Notes: generated from the sequence alone by a model not told the origin. Shown: positions 7,617 through 15,521, numbered from the stretch's first letter. The stretch: 18,928 nt of DNA from Halobacteriovorax sp. (GCA_002686115.1 NZAF01000052.1:9515-28442); one strand, 5' to 3'. Made by a program: numbers and translations.

Positions 7617-8845
7617 GTATTAAACTTTCAAAGAGAGTTTCATCATTAACAGAAAGTGTGACACTAAAACTGAATGCTCAAGCAGTTAAAATGGCAGCGG
7701 AAGGCAAGAAGGTGTACAACTTAACGGCCGGTCAACTTCCCTTTCGTCCACCTCGAAACCTTGTCGAAGGGATCAGAGGAGAGTTGGATTTCTTAGGAAG
7801 TTTTCAATATAGTCCCGTTGCTGGGGAAGCTAATTTACGTGAAACATTCTTAAATTACTTTTATGATTCAAGAAAAATAAAATCATCAACATTTAAAGAG
7901 GACTTCAGTCTTATTATTGGAAACGGTGGAAAGCATGTTGTTTCAAATGTGTTTGCAAGTCTTATTGATGAAGGAGATGAGGTTGTCTTAATTGCACCTT
8001 ATTGGGTTTCTTATCCAGAGATGGTTAATATCTATGGTGGAAAAATAAATGTTGTCAGTACAAGTATTTTTAATGCTTTTGAACCATCTCTAGATGACAT
8101 TCGTGAGGCCATCACTGATAAGACAAAAATGATTGTAATTAATTCGCCAAATAATCCAACAGGAACTCATTATAGTGATGAGTGGATGAAAGGCTTTGCT
8201 TCATTTTTAAAAGACTATCCTAATCTTATGGTCATGAGTGATGAGATTTATTATGAACTCAATTATTTTGATCCTAGGCCAACTTATTTTTATCAACATG
8301 ATGAAGAACTATTAAAGAGAACGATTATTATTGATGGGATATCAAAGAACTTAGCTTCAACAGGTCTAAGAATTGGATATTGTATTGCTGATAAAGAACT
8401 CATTAGTAGCATGACAAAGCTTCAAGGGCATACTGCCTCCGGAGCAAATTCTCTTATTCAAAAATCTCTTTTAAAGTATGACTTTGATAAAATCTCCGAG
8501 TATCTGGACCCTGTAAAATCTCACTTAAGAGATAATTCTCAAATTCTTAAAGATTGCTTTAGAGAGAGAAAGCTTTCTAAGTGTTGGTATCAGACAATTT
8601 CAGCATTTTATTACTTCATAGACTTTTCACAAACTGATCTAATGTCAAAATATCAAAAGAGTGAAGATGATGGACAAGATTATTCAGCTCAAATATGTGC
8701 TGATCTTCTTGAGCAAAAAGGTCTGGCACTTGTGCCTGGAATAGCTTTTGGTTCTCCAAATTGTGCAAGACTAAGTCTCGTACCTCCTAAAGACTCTTTT
8801 AAGGAGGCCATGGAGCTTCTTGCAATGAGCTTAACTGGTGAATAA
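7613..8845 (+). CDS. Class I/II pyridoxal-phosphate aminotransferase (aspartate aminotransferase-like)
   Basis: This 410-residue protein has the fold-type I aminotransferase pattern. Visible are the substrate/cofactor region GNGGKHVVSNVFASLIDEGDEVVL, APYWVSYPEM, NSPNNPTG, the cofactor-contacting SDEIYYEL and ISKNLASTGLRIGY with the PLP-binding lysine at residue 245. The C-terminal half carries ARLSLVPP, where the conserved arginine contacts the substrate carboxylate. The closest well-known group is the AspC/aspartate transaminase subfamily Ib, which swaps amino groups between aspartate and 2-oxoglutarate; exact substrates cannot be read from sequence. The ATG overlaps the coaD stop by 4 bases, so the two genes form an operon. 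The identity as an aminotransferase is firm, the substrate is not. Confidence 0.88.
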   Translation: MSIKLSKRVSSLTESVTLKLNAQAVKMAAEGKKVYNLTAGQLPFRPPRNLVEGIRGELDFLGSFQYSPVAGEANLRETFLNYFYDSRKIKSSTFKEDFSLIIGNGGKHVVSNVFASLIDEGDEVVLIAPYWVSYPEMVNIYGGKINVVSTSIFNAFEPSLDDIREAITDKTKMIVINSPNNPTGTHYSDEWMKGFASFLKDYPNLMVMSDEIYYELNYFDPRPTYFYQHDEELLKRTIIIDGISKNLASTGLRIGYCIADKELISSMTKLQGHTASGANSLIQKSLLKYDFDKISEYLDPVKSHLRDNSQILKDCFRERKLSKCWYQTISAFYYFIDFSQTDLMSKYQKSEDDGQDYSAQICADLLEQKGLALVPGIAFGSPNCARLSLVPPKDSFKEAMELLAMSLTGE

Positions 8846-8873
8846 AAGGTGATAGGTAGACTGTACCACCTTT
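8845..8873 (+). terminator. Weak hairpin after the aminotransferase gene
   Basis: AAAGGT (8845-8850) pairs with ACCTTT (8868-8873) and GGTA (8855-8858) with TACC (8864-8867), leaving a GATA bulge and a GACTG loop. It begins at the last base of the aminotransferase stop codon. There is no T tract after it, so it may be a weak terminator or an mRNA end structure. Confidence 0.3.
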
Positions 8874-8928
8874 AATTAGATCCTATAAAAAGAGATAATA
8901 ATGATGATTGCGCAAACCATGGGGGCTT

Positions 8929-9906
8929 ATGCGTCTTTGTTATTTATCTCTATTATTTCTATTAATTATCTCTTGTGGAGCCTCAAAAGAAGAAGAGGTT
9001 GAAAGAGCACTTGTATCTGCATCCAATGCATTGACCGAATCAGATTGTGATGCTGCTATTAACTCTTTAGCTAGTGTTTCATATCAAACAGATAATGCAG
9101 AATATGTAAAACTCTATGCATCAGCTTATGCGTGCTTAGCAGGCTATAAGACGACAACATTCTTTGATCAAGATATTACAAAAATTAGTGGCTCAAATAT
9201 CTTAAGTGAGTTCACAACATTTACTCTTGCACAAAGAAATGAGTCTGGGGTTATTGATGCCTCTTTTCAAAATATGCAAACAGCTATTGATGCTCTTATG
9301 TATTCAAGTGGAATTCCTGACTCTACAAACCCTACATCTGCCTTAAGAAGTGAACAGTTCTCAAATGCTGAAACTGCAGAAATTAATTCTCTTTTGTTTT
9401 ACTTACTGGCCAATCAGCTTGGAAGTTATTTTTACTTTTATGGAAATACAAATTCTACAGGAGTTAAAGGAGGCGGAGAGATTGCCAACCAAGTTTGTCT
9501 TTATAGTTATGATATTGATGCTGGAACTAATCCCGTCGTTACAGCTTATCTCGCTGCCGACTCAACAGGAGGCTCATGTAACTCAACAGGTCTTGTAGGT
9601 AGCAGTCAACTCGCAGATGGCTCAGTGATGAATGTTTCAAGAGCGTGTAGAGCGATCACTCTTTTTAATGCTTTATTTGATACGTTTGAAAATATAACGA
9701 TATCTAGTATTGGTGAAGATGACTTAAGTACCGTCTTTACAGGCCTTAAGGCTATTCTTGATGAAGCCGGAGATTATGCCTTTACTGATAATTCAATTTT
9801 AACCATTACTTCTCAAACTTTATGTGAAACAAATTTTGCTTCGAATGACAGAGACCTACAATTATTCTTTGCAATTGTTTTTGAAGCCCTGCATAACAAA
9901 CAATGA
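8929..9906 (+). CDS. Secreted lipoprotein of unknown function
   Basis: The N-terminus is a lipoprotein signal peptide: a short basic start, a hydrophobic run and the lipobox LIISC, with the acylated Cys at residue 16. The mature protein starts CGASKEEEVERAL and has about 310 residues. It contains several cysteines (SDCDAA, YACLAG, NQVCLYS, GSCNST, RACRAI, TLCETN), suitable for disulfides in the periplasm. An early helical segment (ALTESDCDAAINSLASVSYQTD) resembles a short TPR-like unit, but this is uncertain. ATG 8929 has GGGGG 3 bases before it; a TTG at 8908 is in frame and would lengthen the signal peptide by 7 residues. The stop overlaps the start of the following outer-membrane protein gene (ATGA), so the two products probably act together in the outer membrane. 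Family not recognised. Confidence 0.75.
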   Translation: MRLCYLSLLFLLIISCGASKEEEVERALVSASNALTESDCDAAINSLASVSYQTDNAEYVKLYASAYACLAGYKTTTFFDQDITKISGSNILSEFTTFTLAQRNESGVIDASFQNMQTAIDALMYSSGIPDSTNPTSALRSEQFSNAETAEINSLLFYLLANQLGSYFYFYGNTNSTGVKGGGEIANQVCLYSYDIDAGTNPVVTAYLAADSTGGSCNSTGLVGSSQLADGSVMNVSRACRAITLFNALFDTFENITISSIGEDDLSTVFTGLKAILDEAGDYAFTDNSILTITSQTLCETNFASNDRDLQLFFAIVFEALHNKQ

Positions 9907-11033
9907 AAAAATATTTAATAAGCCTTATATTCATTTCTTCTTCAATCTTTGCTAAAGAGATTGTTTGGTTAGGTAGAAGCCCACGTGCTCTTTTAATGGG
10001 AGATGCTTGGACAACGCTAGCAAATGATGATGAAATGACACTCTTTTATAACCCCGCTAGTCTTGGGGCAAATTCATCAGTTGGCTTTAATCTAATTAAT
10101 CCTAGAGTCGCAGTAACAAATGCTTTAGATGAACTCGATCGTTTTGAAAACTTTCCAAGCTCAGATGCTGCAGCAATTAGTGATAGACTACTTGGGTTTC
10201 CTGTTTTTGCTGAAGCTTCAATTTTTCCAACTTTTAAAATGTTAAACTTTGCTTTTTCAATGTTTGCGACGACAAAAACAAGTATCTCTCTTAATAATGC
10301 TGTTCATCCAAGTCTTGATATTGATTATCGTTATGATAGGGGCTTTGCTTTTGGTTTTGGCTTTAATTTAATGGGTGGGAAAAACTCTAGAGGAAAGAAG
10401 CTTGGAAATGGTGAGAGACTTTCGGTTGGGTACACATTAAAGTACTTAAGAAGAGAGGGACTTGATCGACGATTTGATCTCTTTGGGACAGGTTTATTAG
10501 ATGATATCAATAATGGAAATCTTGAGAGTACAGATGATTTTAAAAATATTCTTGGTTTTTCAGAGGGAAAATCATTCGGTCATGATTTAGGTATTGAGTA
10601 TGCTTTAAGCTCTGGTGCGAGTCAGTTTACTGCTGGTGCATCTCTTATGAATATTGGAGATATCTCATTTAAAAAACTATCTGGTACTCAGGCCGTTCCA
10701 GAGCAAGATATGTATTTAAACCTTGGTGCGTCATATAGACAAGATTTTAAACTTTTAAGTTACACTATTTCGACGGACCTTAAATCAATCAATCAGCCAA
10801 TACCATTTGGTCAAATGTTTAACTTTGGTGCAAGCGTTTCTATTCCTCTTGTAACTGGCTTCTTTGGCTGGTCTCAAGGCTATATAAGCTATGGCGTTGA
10901 AGTCGATGTATGGCCTGTGAGTATTATAGCTGGCTTTTATAGTGTAGAATTGGGCTCTGAATTTCGTGAGAATGAAGGTAAAAGGGCCATGATTTATATT
11001 AGTCTTTTAGATATAGACATTGATGCATTTTAA
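9903..11033 (+). CDS. Outer-membrane beta-barrel protein of the PorV/FadL-like type
   Basis: This 376-residue protein has a signal peptide (MKKYLISLIFISSSIFA, cleavage before KEI). Right after it comes LGRSPRALLMGDAWTTLANDD and then LFYNPASLG, the typical beginning of FadL/PorV/PorQ-like barrels (family: sARalgMGgAfta.add..a.y.NPAgL). The rest alternates short amphipathic strands with aromatic girdles, and the last residue is Phe, the usual C-terminal signal for barrel assembly. Known relatives carry hydrophobic molecules or serve protein secretion; which applies here is not visible. It overlaps the lipoprotein gene by 4 bases, pointing to a two-part outer-membrane unit. Barrel call good, function open. 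Confidence 0.78.
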   Translation: MKKYLISLIFISSSIFAKEIVWLGRSPRALLMGDAWTTLANDDEMTLFYNPASLGANSSVGFNLINPRVAVTNALDELDRFENFPSSDAAAISDRLLGFPVFAEASIFPTFKMLNFAFSMFATTKTSISLNNAVHPSLDIDYRYDRGFAFGFGFNLMGGKNSRGKKLGNGERLSVGYTLKYLRREGLDRRFDLFGTGLLDDINNGNLESTDDFKNILGFSEGKSFGHDLGIEYALSSGASQFTAGASLMNIGDISFKKLSGTQAVPEQDMYLNLGASYRQDFKLLSYTISTDLKSINQPIPFGQMFNFGASVSIPLVTGFFGWSQGYISYGVEVDVWPVSIIAGFYSVELGSEFRENEGKRAMIYISLLDIDIDAF

Positions 11034-11063
11034 TTGAGCGCAAGTGTCGGGTACTTTATTTTA

Positions 11064-11093
11064 TTGCCAACCTTATACATCTATCCGTAAAAT
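11064..11093 (+). promoter_or_regulatory. Possible promoter of the PIN-PhoH gene
   Basis: TTGCCA (11064-11069) and TAAAAT (11088-11093) stand 18 bases apart, upstream of the PIN-PhoH gene. Both hexamers are close to the sigma70 consensus. The leader would be about 55-60 bases long. No terminator for the preceding barrel gene is visible in the gap 11034-11156. Confidence 0.4.
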
Positions 11094-11146
11094 TTAATTA
11101 ATGATTAAATCCAAGCATTTAATAGATAGCTTCGTACTCTTTTCAT

Positions 11147-11151
11147 GGAGG
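11147..11151 (+). promoter_or_regulatory. Shine-Dalgarno site that favours a TTG start for the PIN-PhoH gene
   Basis: GGAGG lies 5 bases before a TTG at 11157 in frame. It overlaps the alternative ATG at 11145, which has no purine-rich site upstream. Starting at TTG gives MKKTFVLDTN, the usual beginning of this family. Confidence 0.6.
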
Positions 11152-11156
11152 AAAAT

Positions 11157-12467
11157 TTGAAAAAAACTTTTGTCTTAGACACGAATGTCATCCTTTTTGA
11201 CCCAACTGCAATTTTTAAATTTGGAGACAATAATGTCTTCATCCCGTTAATTGTAGTTGAAGAAGTAGATCGTTTTAAAAAAGATCAGAATGAAAACGGT
11301 CGAAATGCGAGATACTTTTCTCGAATTGTAGATGAGTTAAGACAAAAAGGCTCTCTCATGACTGGTGTTCAGCTTGAGAATGGAGGGAATTTAATAATCT
11401 CTCTTGATAAGAAAACTAAGGAAAACTACGAGTCTTTTGATCTTTCAATTAATGATAATTTAATTTTAGCTTCGGCACTTGCTCTTAAAGAGGAAGGAAA
11501 TGAAGTAACTCTTATTTCAAAAGATATTAACCTAAGACTTAAATCTGATATCCTTGGTTTAACAGCAGAAGATTACGGAAAGAAAGATATTGATCTAGAA
11601 GAACTATATTCTGGATATCGTTATCTACCAGTTGATAAGGAAAAATTTGATGAATTTGAATCAAATAGATTCTTACAATATGAAAGTGCCGAAGAAGATG
11701 AAGTTTGTCCAAACGAATATCTGATCGTTCATGAAAAAGGAAATGAAAGAAGAAGACTTCTTGGAAGATATAGTAAGATGAAACTTGGAATTGTTCCTCT
11801 CATTCCAATGAGAGAAGGTGTTTGGGGAATATATCCAAAGAATATGGAGCAACAATTTGCATTAGATGCTCTTTTAAATGATGATATCAAACTTGTTTCT
11901 CTTGTTGGTAAGGCCGGTACTGGTAAGACACTTCTGGCTATCGCTGCAGGACTTGAGATGACAATTAATCAAGAAAAGTATTCAAGACTACTTGTCTCTA
12001 GACCAATTCAACCAATGGGTAAAGATCTTGGTTATCTTCCAGGGGACGTAAATGATAAACTCGGTCCTTGGATGCAGCCAATCTTTGATAATATGGACTT
12101 TCTTTTTGACCAAAGAAGAGCAGGAAACTCCTCTTCTTATGAAGATCTAATGGACCATGGTCTTTTACATATTGAGCCTCTAACTTATATTAGAGGTCGA
12201 TCAATCCCTGGTCAGTACCTTATTGTTGATGAAGCACAAAACCTTTCTCCTCATGAGGTGAAGACAATTGTCACAAGAGCAGGTGAGGGAACGAAGATTG
12301 TTTTAACAGGGGATCCTCAACAGATTGATAGCCCTTATTTAGATGAGATTAACAACGGTCTTGCATATGTTGTAGAGAGATTAAAGGGTGAAGATATTAT
12401 TGCTCACTCGACTTTAACTGTTGGAGAGAGATCTGTACTTTCAGAGACAGCTTCAAAACTATTATAA
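11157..12467 (+). CDS. PIN domain-PhoH ATPase fusion protein (PhoH family)
   Basis: This 436-residue protein joins a PIN-type nuclease domain (about residues 1-135) to a PhoH ATPase domain (about 215-436). The PIN domain opens with FVLDTNVILFDP, has the acidic residues of the metal site (D8, then VVEEVDRFK) and SINDNLILASAL/LISKDINLR further on. In the ATPase domain Walker A is GKAGTGKT (251-258), Walker B is LIVDEAQNLSPHE with D358 and E359, and TGDPQQID is the next conserved motif. Such PIN-PhoH proteins in other bacteria (PhoH2, YlaK) unwind and cleave RNA; that role is family knowledge. The start at TTG 11157 is preferred for its GGAGG site; ATG 11145 would add four residues. The PilZ gene follows after 3 bases. 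Identification is firm. Confidence 0.9.
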   Translation: MKKTFVLDTNVILFDPTAIFKFGDNNVFIPLIVVEEVDRFKKDQNENGRNARYFSRIVDELRQKGSLMTGVQLENGGNLIISLDKKTKENYESFDLSINDNLILASALALKEEGNEVTLISKDINLRLKSDILGLTAEDYGKKDIDLEELYSGYRYLPVDKEKFDEFESNRFLQYESAEEDEVCPNEYLIVHEKGNERRRLLGRYSKMKLGIVPLIPMREGVWGIYPKNMEQQFALDALLNDDIKLVSLVGKAGTGKTLLAIAAGLEMTINQEKYSRLLVSRPIQPMGKDLGYLPGDVNDKLGPWMQPIFDNMDFLFDQRRAGNSSSYEDLMDHGLLHIEPLTYIRGRSIPGQYLIVDEAQNLSPHEVKTIVTRAGEGTKIVLTGDPQQIDSPYLDEINNGLAYVVERLKGEDIIAHSTLTVGERSVLSETASKLL

Positions 12468-12470
12468 AAA

Positions 12471-13040
12471 ATGAATGAATTAATAAGAAAAAGGGCCCAT
12501 CTTAGGGCCCCTTTACATGAGGGCATCCTTTTTGAGTGTGATCAATATGTCCTTTCTGGAATGTGCTCAAATATATCTGAAGGTGGTCTTTTAATTGAGC
12601 ACCTTAGTCTTGTGCCCGAAAAAAAGAACTTTAATGTCATTGTTCCTTTAGTTTATTTTCCTGATTTTTCAAAAATGAATGTAGGAAAACTTCTTTCAAC
12701 AACGAGAGAGACTTTTGAAAGAGATGTCATTGGATTAAATGTATCTCTTGTAAGAAGTTTTGAAGGACTTAATCAAGTCGACAAAACCCTTCAAACTTCT
12801 ATTGGTGTAAGCTTTAATAATTTAAGCAATGAAAATAGAAACCTCATTCAAGCTTATGTTCAAACTTATGCTAAAAATATTGTGTATCTTTTAAGTCTTT
12901 TTGAGCACAACGATCGAAAAACTTCTAGTGTTGCGCTCATTAGGAAAACTTCAGAGTTACTTGGATATAATAGTGATGAGAAAATCTCAGTATTAAGGCT
13001 CAAAATTCTTCATGACTATCAGAGTTTAGAGTCAGCTTAG
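12471..13040 (+). CDS. PilZ-domain protein, probable cyclic di-GMP receptor
   Basis: This is a protein of 189 residues. The c-di-GMP-binding signature of PilZ domains is complete: RxxxR at R8-A-H-L-R12 and N34-I-S36-E-G-G39 (family [D/N]xSxxG), with the spacing usual for the domain. The domain seems to end near residue 140 (TSIGVSFNNLSNENRNLIQAYV), followed by a helical tail of about 50 residues. Such proteins change partner binding when c-di-GMP rises; c-di-GMP controls lifestyle switching in Bdellovibrio, but the partner is unknown here. The start ATG is 3 bases after the phoH stop and has no Shine-Dalgarno site, so translation probably depends on ribosomes coming from phoH. A strong hairpin overlaps the codons of the RxxxR motif. 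Its 3' end meets the convergent beta-helix gene at a 2-base gap. Confidence 0.85.
   Translation: MNELIRKRAHLRAPLHEGILFECDQYVLSGMCSNISEGGLLIEHLSLVPEKKNFNVIVPLVYFPDFSKMNVGKLLSTTRETFERDVIGLNVSLVRSFEGLNQVDKTLQTSIGVSFNNLSNENRNLIQAYVQTYAKNIVYLLSLFEHNDRKTSSVALIRKTSELLGYNSDEKISVLRLKILHDYQSLESA
12490..12514 (+). promoter_or_regulatory. GC-rich mRNA hairpin at the start of the PilZ gene
   Basis: AAAGGGCCC (12490-12498) pairs with GGGCCCCTTT (12505-12514) around the loop ATCTTA; one C is bulged. The stem has 9 bp with 6 G-C pairs in an AT-rich gene and begins 19 bases after the A of the start codon. There is no following T tract. It could limit read-through, protect the phoH mRNA end, or tune PilZ translation; its function is inference. 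Confidence 0.4.
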
Positions 13041-13042
13041 AG

Positions 13043-14101
13043 TTAATAAGCATGTGCTCCCATGTGAAATATATTTTCTATATTTTTATCTTTAATATCT
13101 CTATCAATTTTAAAGTCTGTATCGTTTCTTAGGTCAGCGCCTGTGTCTTTAGCTAGGATATCAATTGATTGTAAGCGATAATCATTTCCAGCTGCATTTA
13201 AAAAGTCTATGTCTCCAAGTTGGTTATCAGATCCTATGACTGTACCATCTGTGGAGTGATTAAACTCATAGATGTCGCCTAGGCCCGCTCCACTTGAATA
13301 ACTCCAATCAGTACCAGTTCTATTTAAATTTTCGACTATGTTATTTCTGATAACATAACGATCATTTGTTCCATAGCGACCAATACTAAAAGCTTTGTCT
13401 GTAAAATCACCAATCGTGTTATTATATAAAATAAGTTCAAGATTATCAGTTGTACTTCTTTTTTCAAAACCGATTTTAAAGCCATAGATTATATTATTTG
13501 CAACTATAACCTTGGTACCAAGAGTGCCACCTAAAAGAGAAATACCAACACTACTTGAATCATCTGTCCCAACGGCCTGTTTCGAGATAATATTATCAAC
13601 AATATGAATCTCTCCAGGATCATTATAGACGAAACCAGGGTATATTCTCATTCCACCACCATCTCCAGAAGCGAGTCGTCTACTATTGATTTGAAATCCC
13701 TCTATCCTATAATATAAATGCCCTAAATCAAAAAATGCGCCATAATAGTCATTAAAGTCTATATTTGCCTTTGAACTATCCCAAACCCCTGAGTGTCTTT
13801 GAGATATTCCAACTTCATAAGTTTCTTTAGGTGTAAAAAAACGTAAATAGTTGTTAGAGCTAGTTGCCCATCCATCATCATTTCTTATAGTAGATGTATG
13901 TGCGGCGTCTGCATAGAAAGCGATATTCCATTGTTCATTGGCAGTTGCAATATCTCTTCCTCCAACATCTGTATCAATATCCTTAGTCGCAAGACTACTA
14001 TCAAGACATGTCGTATTTTCAATTAGGTCTTCAGCATCACCTAAGCTTGTACTCATCCTACAAATACTCCAATCAACATCAGATTCTACTGAGTTTGGCA
14101 T
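13043..14101 (-). CDS. 3' part of a frame-broken surface lipoprotein gene, beta-helix-like domain
   Basis: The 352-residue reading frame has no ribosome site at its first ATG (14101) and no signal peptide. The frame stays open upstream of the ATG to about 14150 and encodes EEFLQGVFVLHQPNYS, which links naturally to the C-terminus of the preceding gene fragment. I therefore take it as the second half of one gene. It starts with SDVDWSICRMSTSLGDAED and then carries repeated beta-helix-like rungs rich in Asn, Gly and Ile, such as GMRIYPGFVYND, HIVDNIISKQAVG, VIVANNIIYGFKIG, LILYNNTIGDF, YVIRNNIVENLN. It ends with HMGAHAY, resembling the closing motif of secreted right-handed beta-helix proteins. 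The likely place is the cell surface. If translated independently it would lack export signals. Confidence 0.7.
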   Translation of the reverse strand: MPNSVESDVDWSICRMSTSLGDAEDLIENTTCLDSSLATKDIDTDVGGRDIATANEQWNIAFYADAAHTSTIRNDDGWATSSNNYLRFFTPKETYEVGISQRHSGVWDSSKANIDFNDYYGAFFDLGHLYYRIEGFQINSRRLASGDGGGMRIYPGFVYNDPGEIHIVDNIISKQAVGTDDSSSVGISLLGGTLGTKVIVANNIIYGFKIGFEKRSTTDNLELILYNNTIGDFTDKAFSIGRYGTNDRYVIRNNIVENLNRTGTDWSYSSGAGLGDIYEFNHSTDGTVIGSDNQLGDIDFLNAAGNDYRLQSIDILAKDTGADLRNDTDFKIDRDIKDKNIENIFHMGAHAY

Positions 14102-15068
14102 TGAGTAATTTGGTTGATGAAGAACGAAGACCCCTTGAAGAAATTCTTCTTTGAATAATGGCGATCGAATCTATAAGATTATCTCCATTTGCATCATATT
14201 GAATAACATCACCAACACCAACATTATCAGGAAGGTCGTTACTAAATTCAGCCCGTTTCTCAGAAACACTAAGCTCACTTCCACCTGAAGTAGTAATTGG
14301 TATAGTAGAATTAAATCCTACAGACCTAAAAACTTTCGTTGAGCCAGAAATATTAAAACTATTCGTCGTTGCTTGAGATAAACCATCTGCTGAAGCTTTT
14401 AAAACATAACCGTTACCAGGCTGATCAATCAAAATATCACCAAAGTTCACGACTCCATTTATGGCATTAGTTTTCATTGTCGTTTGACCTGTAGAAAGAA
14501 AAACAGCATTTCTGCTCGAGGGGTCATTTTCAATGCTTAAAGTAACCTCATCATTAAAGTAAGTCGTAATATTTCCTTGCGCGTCTAAAAACTCAATATT
14601 GATATTTGTACTTTCATCGTTATTAAAATCACTAATTGTATTAGTGATACGAATTTCAGTTGCTCTTGTATCGATTATATTTATCTTAATTTTTTTTGTT
14701 TCGTTTTCATGTTCAATTTGAATGTAACCAATACTAGGAGAGGTCGCTGAAAATTTCGCCATTTTACCGCCTTCCATAACAGTTAAATTTCCAATGTTGT
14801 TTATCAAGCTCCATTTCACTGGTACATTAGTATATGATTCATTATCTAGAGCTAATGAGTAGAGGTCTATCTCATCTCCTAAATCAAGAGTGATGTTTTC
14901 TACAAGTTCAACATTTATGGGGTCATTCTTAGATATAAAAATACTATCAAGAATAAAGAGACCTGTTTTGGAAAATTTAGCTTCAATATGAGGACTGCAA
15001 CTATAAAAAAAACCAATAAGTATAAGACATAAATAACTTCTTAAATGTGCCAGACTATTAATCTCCAT
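14079..15068 (-). CDS. 5' part of a frame-broken surface lipoprotein gene, Ig-like repeats
   Basis: The 329-residue product begins with a lipoprotein signal (LCLILIGFFYSC, Cys at residue 24). Next come bacterial Ig-like (Big/invasin-type) segments: LGDEIDLYSLALD, NNIGNLTVMEGGKMAKFSA, then ITNTISDFNNDESTNINIEFLDAQGNI and DEVTLSIEND, and a strand-rich part ending VGVGDVIQYDANGDNLID. The last 23 residues (from RRISSRGLRSSS) are Arg/Ser-rich and unlike the rest, which indicates that the real frame was left near 14150. Joined by a +1 shift with the following fragment, the protein would have about 674 residues. The start ATG at 15068 has no ribosome site upstream; TATAAT ends 7 bases before it, so the message may be leaderless. 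Lipoprotein call is firm. Confidence 0.72.
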   Translation of the reverse strand: MEINSLAHLRSYLCLILIGFFYSCSPHIEAKFSKTGLFILDSIFISKNDPINVELVENITLDLGDEIDLYSLALDNESYTNVPVKWSLINNIGNLTVMEGGKMAKFSATSPSIGYIQIEHENETKKIKINIIDTRATEIRITNTISDFNNDESTNINIEFLDAQGNITTYFNDEVTLSIENDPSSRNAVFLSTGQTTMKTNAINGVVNFGDILIDQPGNGYVLKASADGLSQATTNSFNISGSTKVFRSVGFNSTIPITTSGGSELSVSEKRAEFSNDLPDNVGVGDVIQYDANGDNLIDSIAIIQRRISSRGLRSSSTKLLNAKLSRI

Positions 15069-15075
15069 TAGTGAT

Positions 15076-15081
15076 ATTATA
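15076..15081 (-). promoter_or_regulatory. -10 element just upstream of the lipoprotein start
   Basis: On the minus strand a perfect TATAAT lies only 7 bases before the ATG at 15068, so transcription would begin at or next to the start codon. No clear -35 hexamer is seen at 16-18 bases. Confidence 0.35.
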
Positions 15082-15221
15082 ATGACTTTATCGGCATTAT
15101 TTAGCTTTTATTAACTGGCCATTGATTTTAAGGTCTTTAAGTAGTGTTTTGTTTCTTTGGGATGTTTTGCTAAGATCGAAAATAGCCTTTAAAGCTTGGC
15201 ATTTAGTATTAAGTTAAAGCC

Positions 15222-15521
15222 TTATAATAACTCGATATTTTTTTGAAGAAGAGACTTCATCATAAGAATTTGATCTTTCATTTCTGGGTTTTCTTTACTT
15301 CTATTTACGAATTCATTCAAAACTAATTCACTCTTCATTATAAGTTCTGACTTTTCTTCTTCTTTAAGGTTTGAGATCTGTGTTGTGAGCTCGCTTACTT
15401 CATTTATAAGTTCACTAAAGCTAAGAAGAGAGTAGTATTTCATGAGATCATTCTTTGTCGCTCTATTTTCTTTTTCTTGATTCCAATCACCTAAACTCAC
15501 AACATTTACTCGCGTATTCAT
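15222..15521 (-). CDS. Small coiled-coil protein of unknown function
   Basis: The frame can begin at ATG 15614, 15542 or 15521. I choose 15521 (99 residues, MNTRVNVVSLGDWNQEKE). The two longer forms would translate through a set of palindromes with promoter character, and a hairpin at 15545-15566 leaves only two bases before ATG 15542. Purine-rich AAGGA and GAG stretches precede 15521, though spacing is not ideal. The protein is charged and almost wholly helical from residue 25, with heptad-like leucines and isoleucines (LSFSELINEVSELTTQISNL), so it may dimerise. No DNA-binding motif, signal peptide or membrane segment is visible. The elaborate control region suggests regulated expression. 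Family not recognised. Confidence 0.6.
   Translation of the reverse strand: MNTRVNVVSLGDWNQEKENRATKNDLMKYYSLLSFSELINEVSELTTQISNLKEEEKSELIMKSELVLNEFVNRSKENPEMKDQILMMKSLLQKNIELL

Noticed and set aside
9350..9598. Open frame of 82 codons on the plus strand
   Set aside because: It lies inside the lipoprotein gene in another frame, without a start site.
11673..11855. Open frame of 60 codons on the minus strand
   Set aside because: It is antisense to the PIN-PhoH gene, whose frame is strongly supported by motifs.
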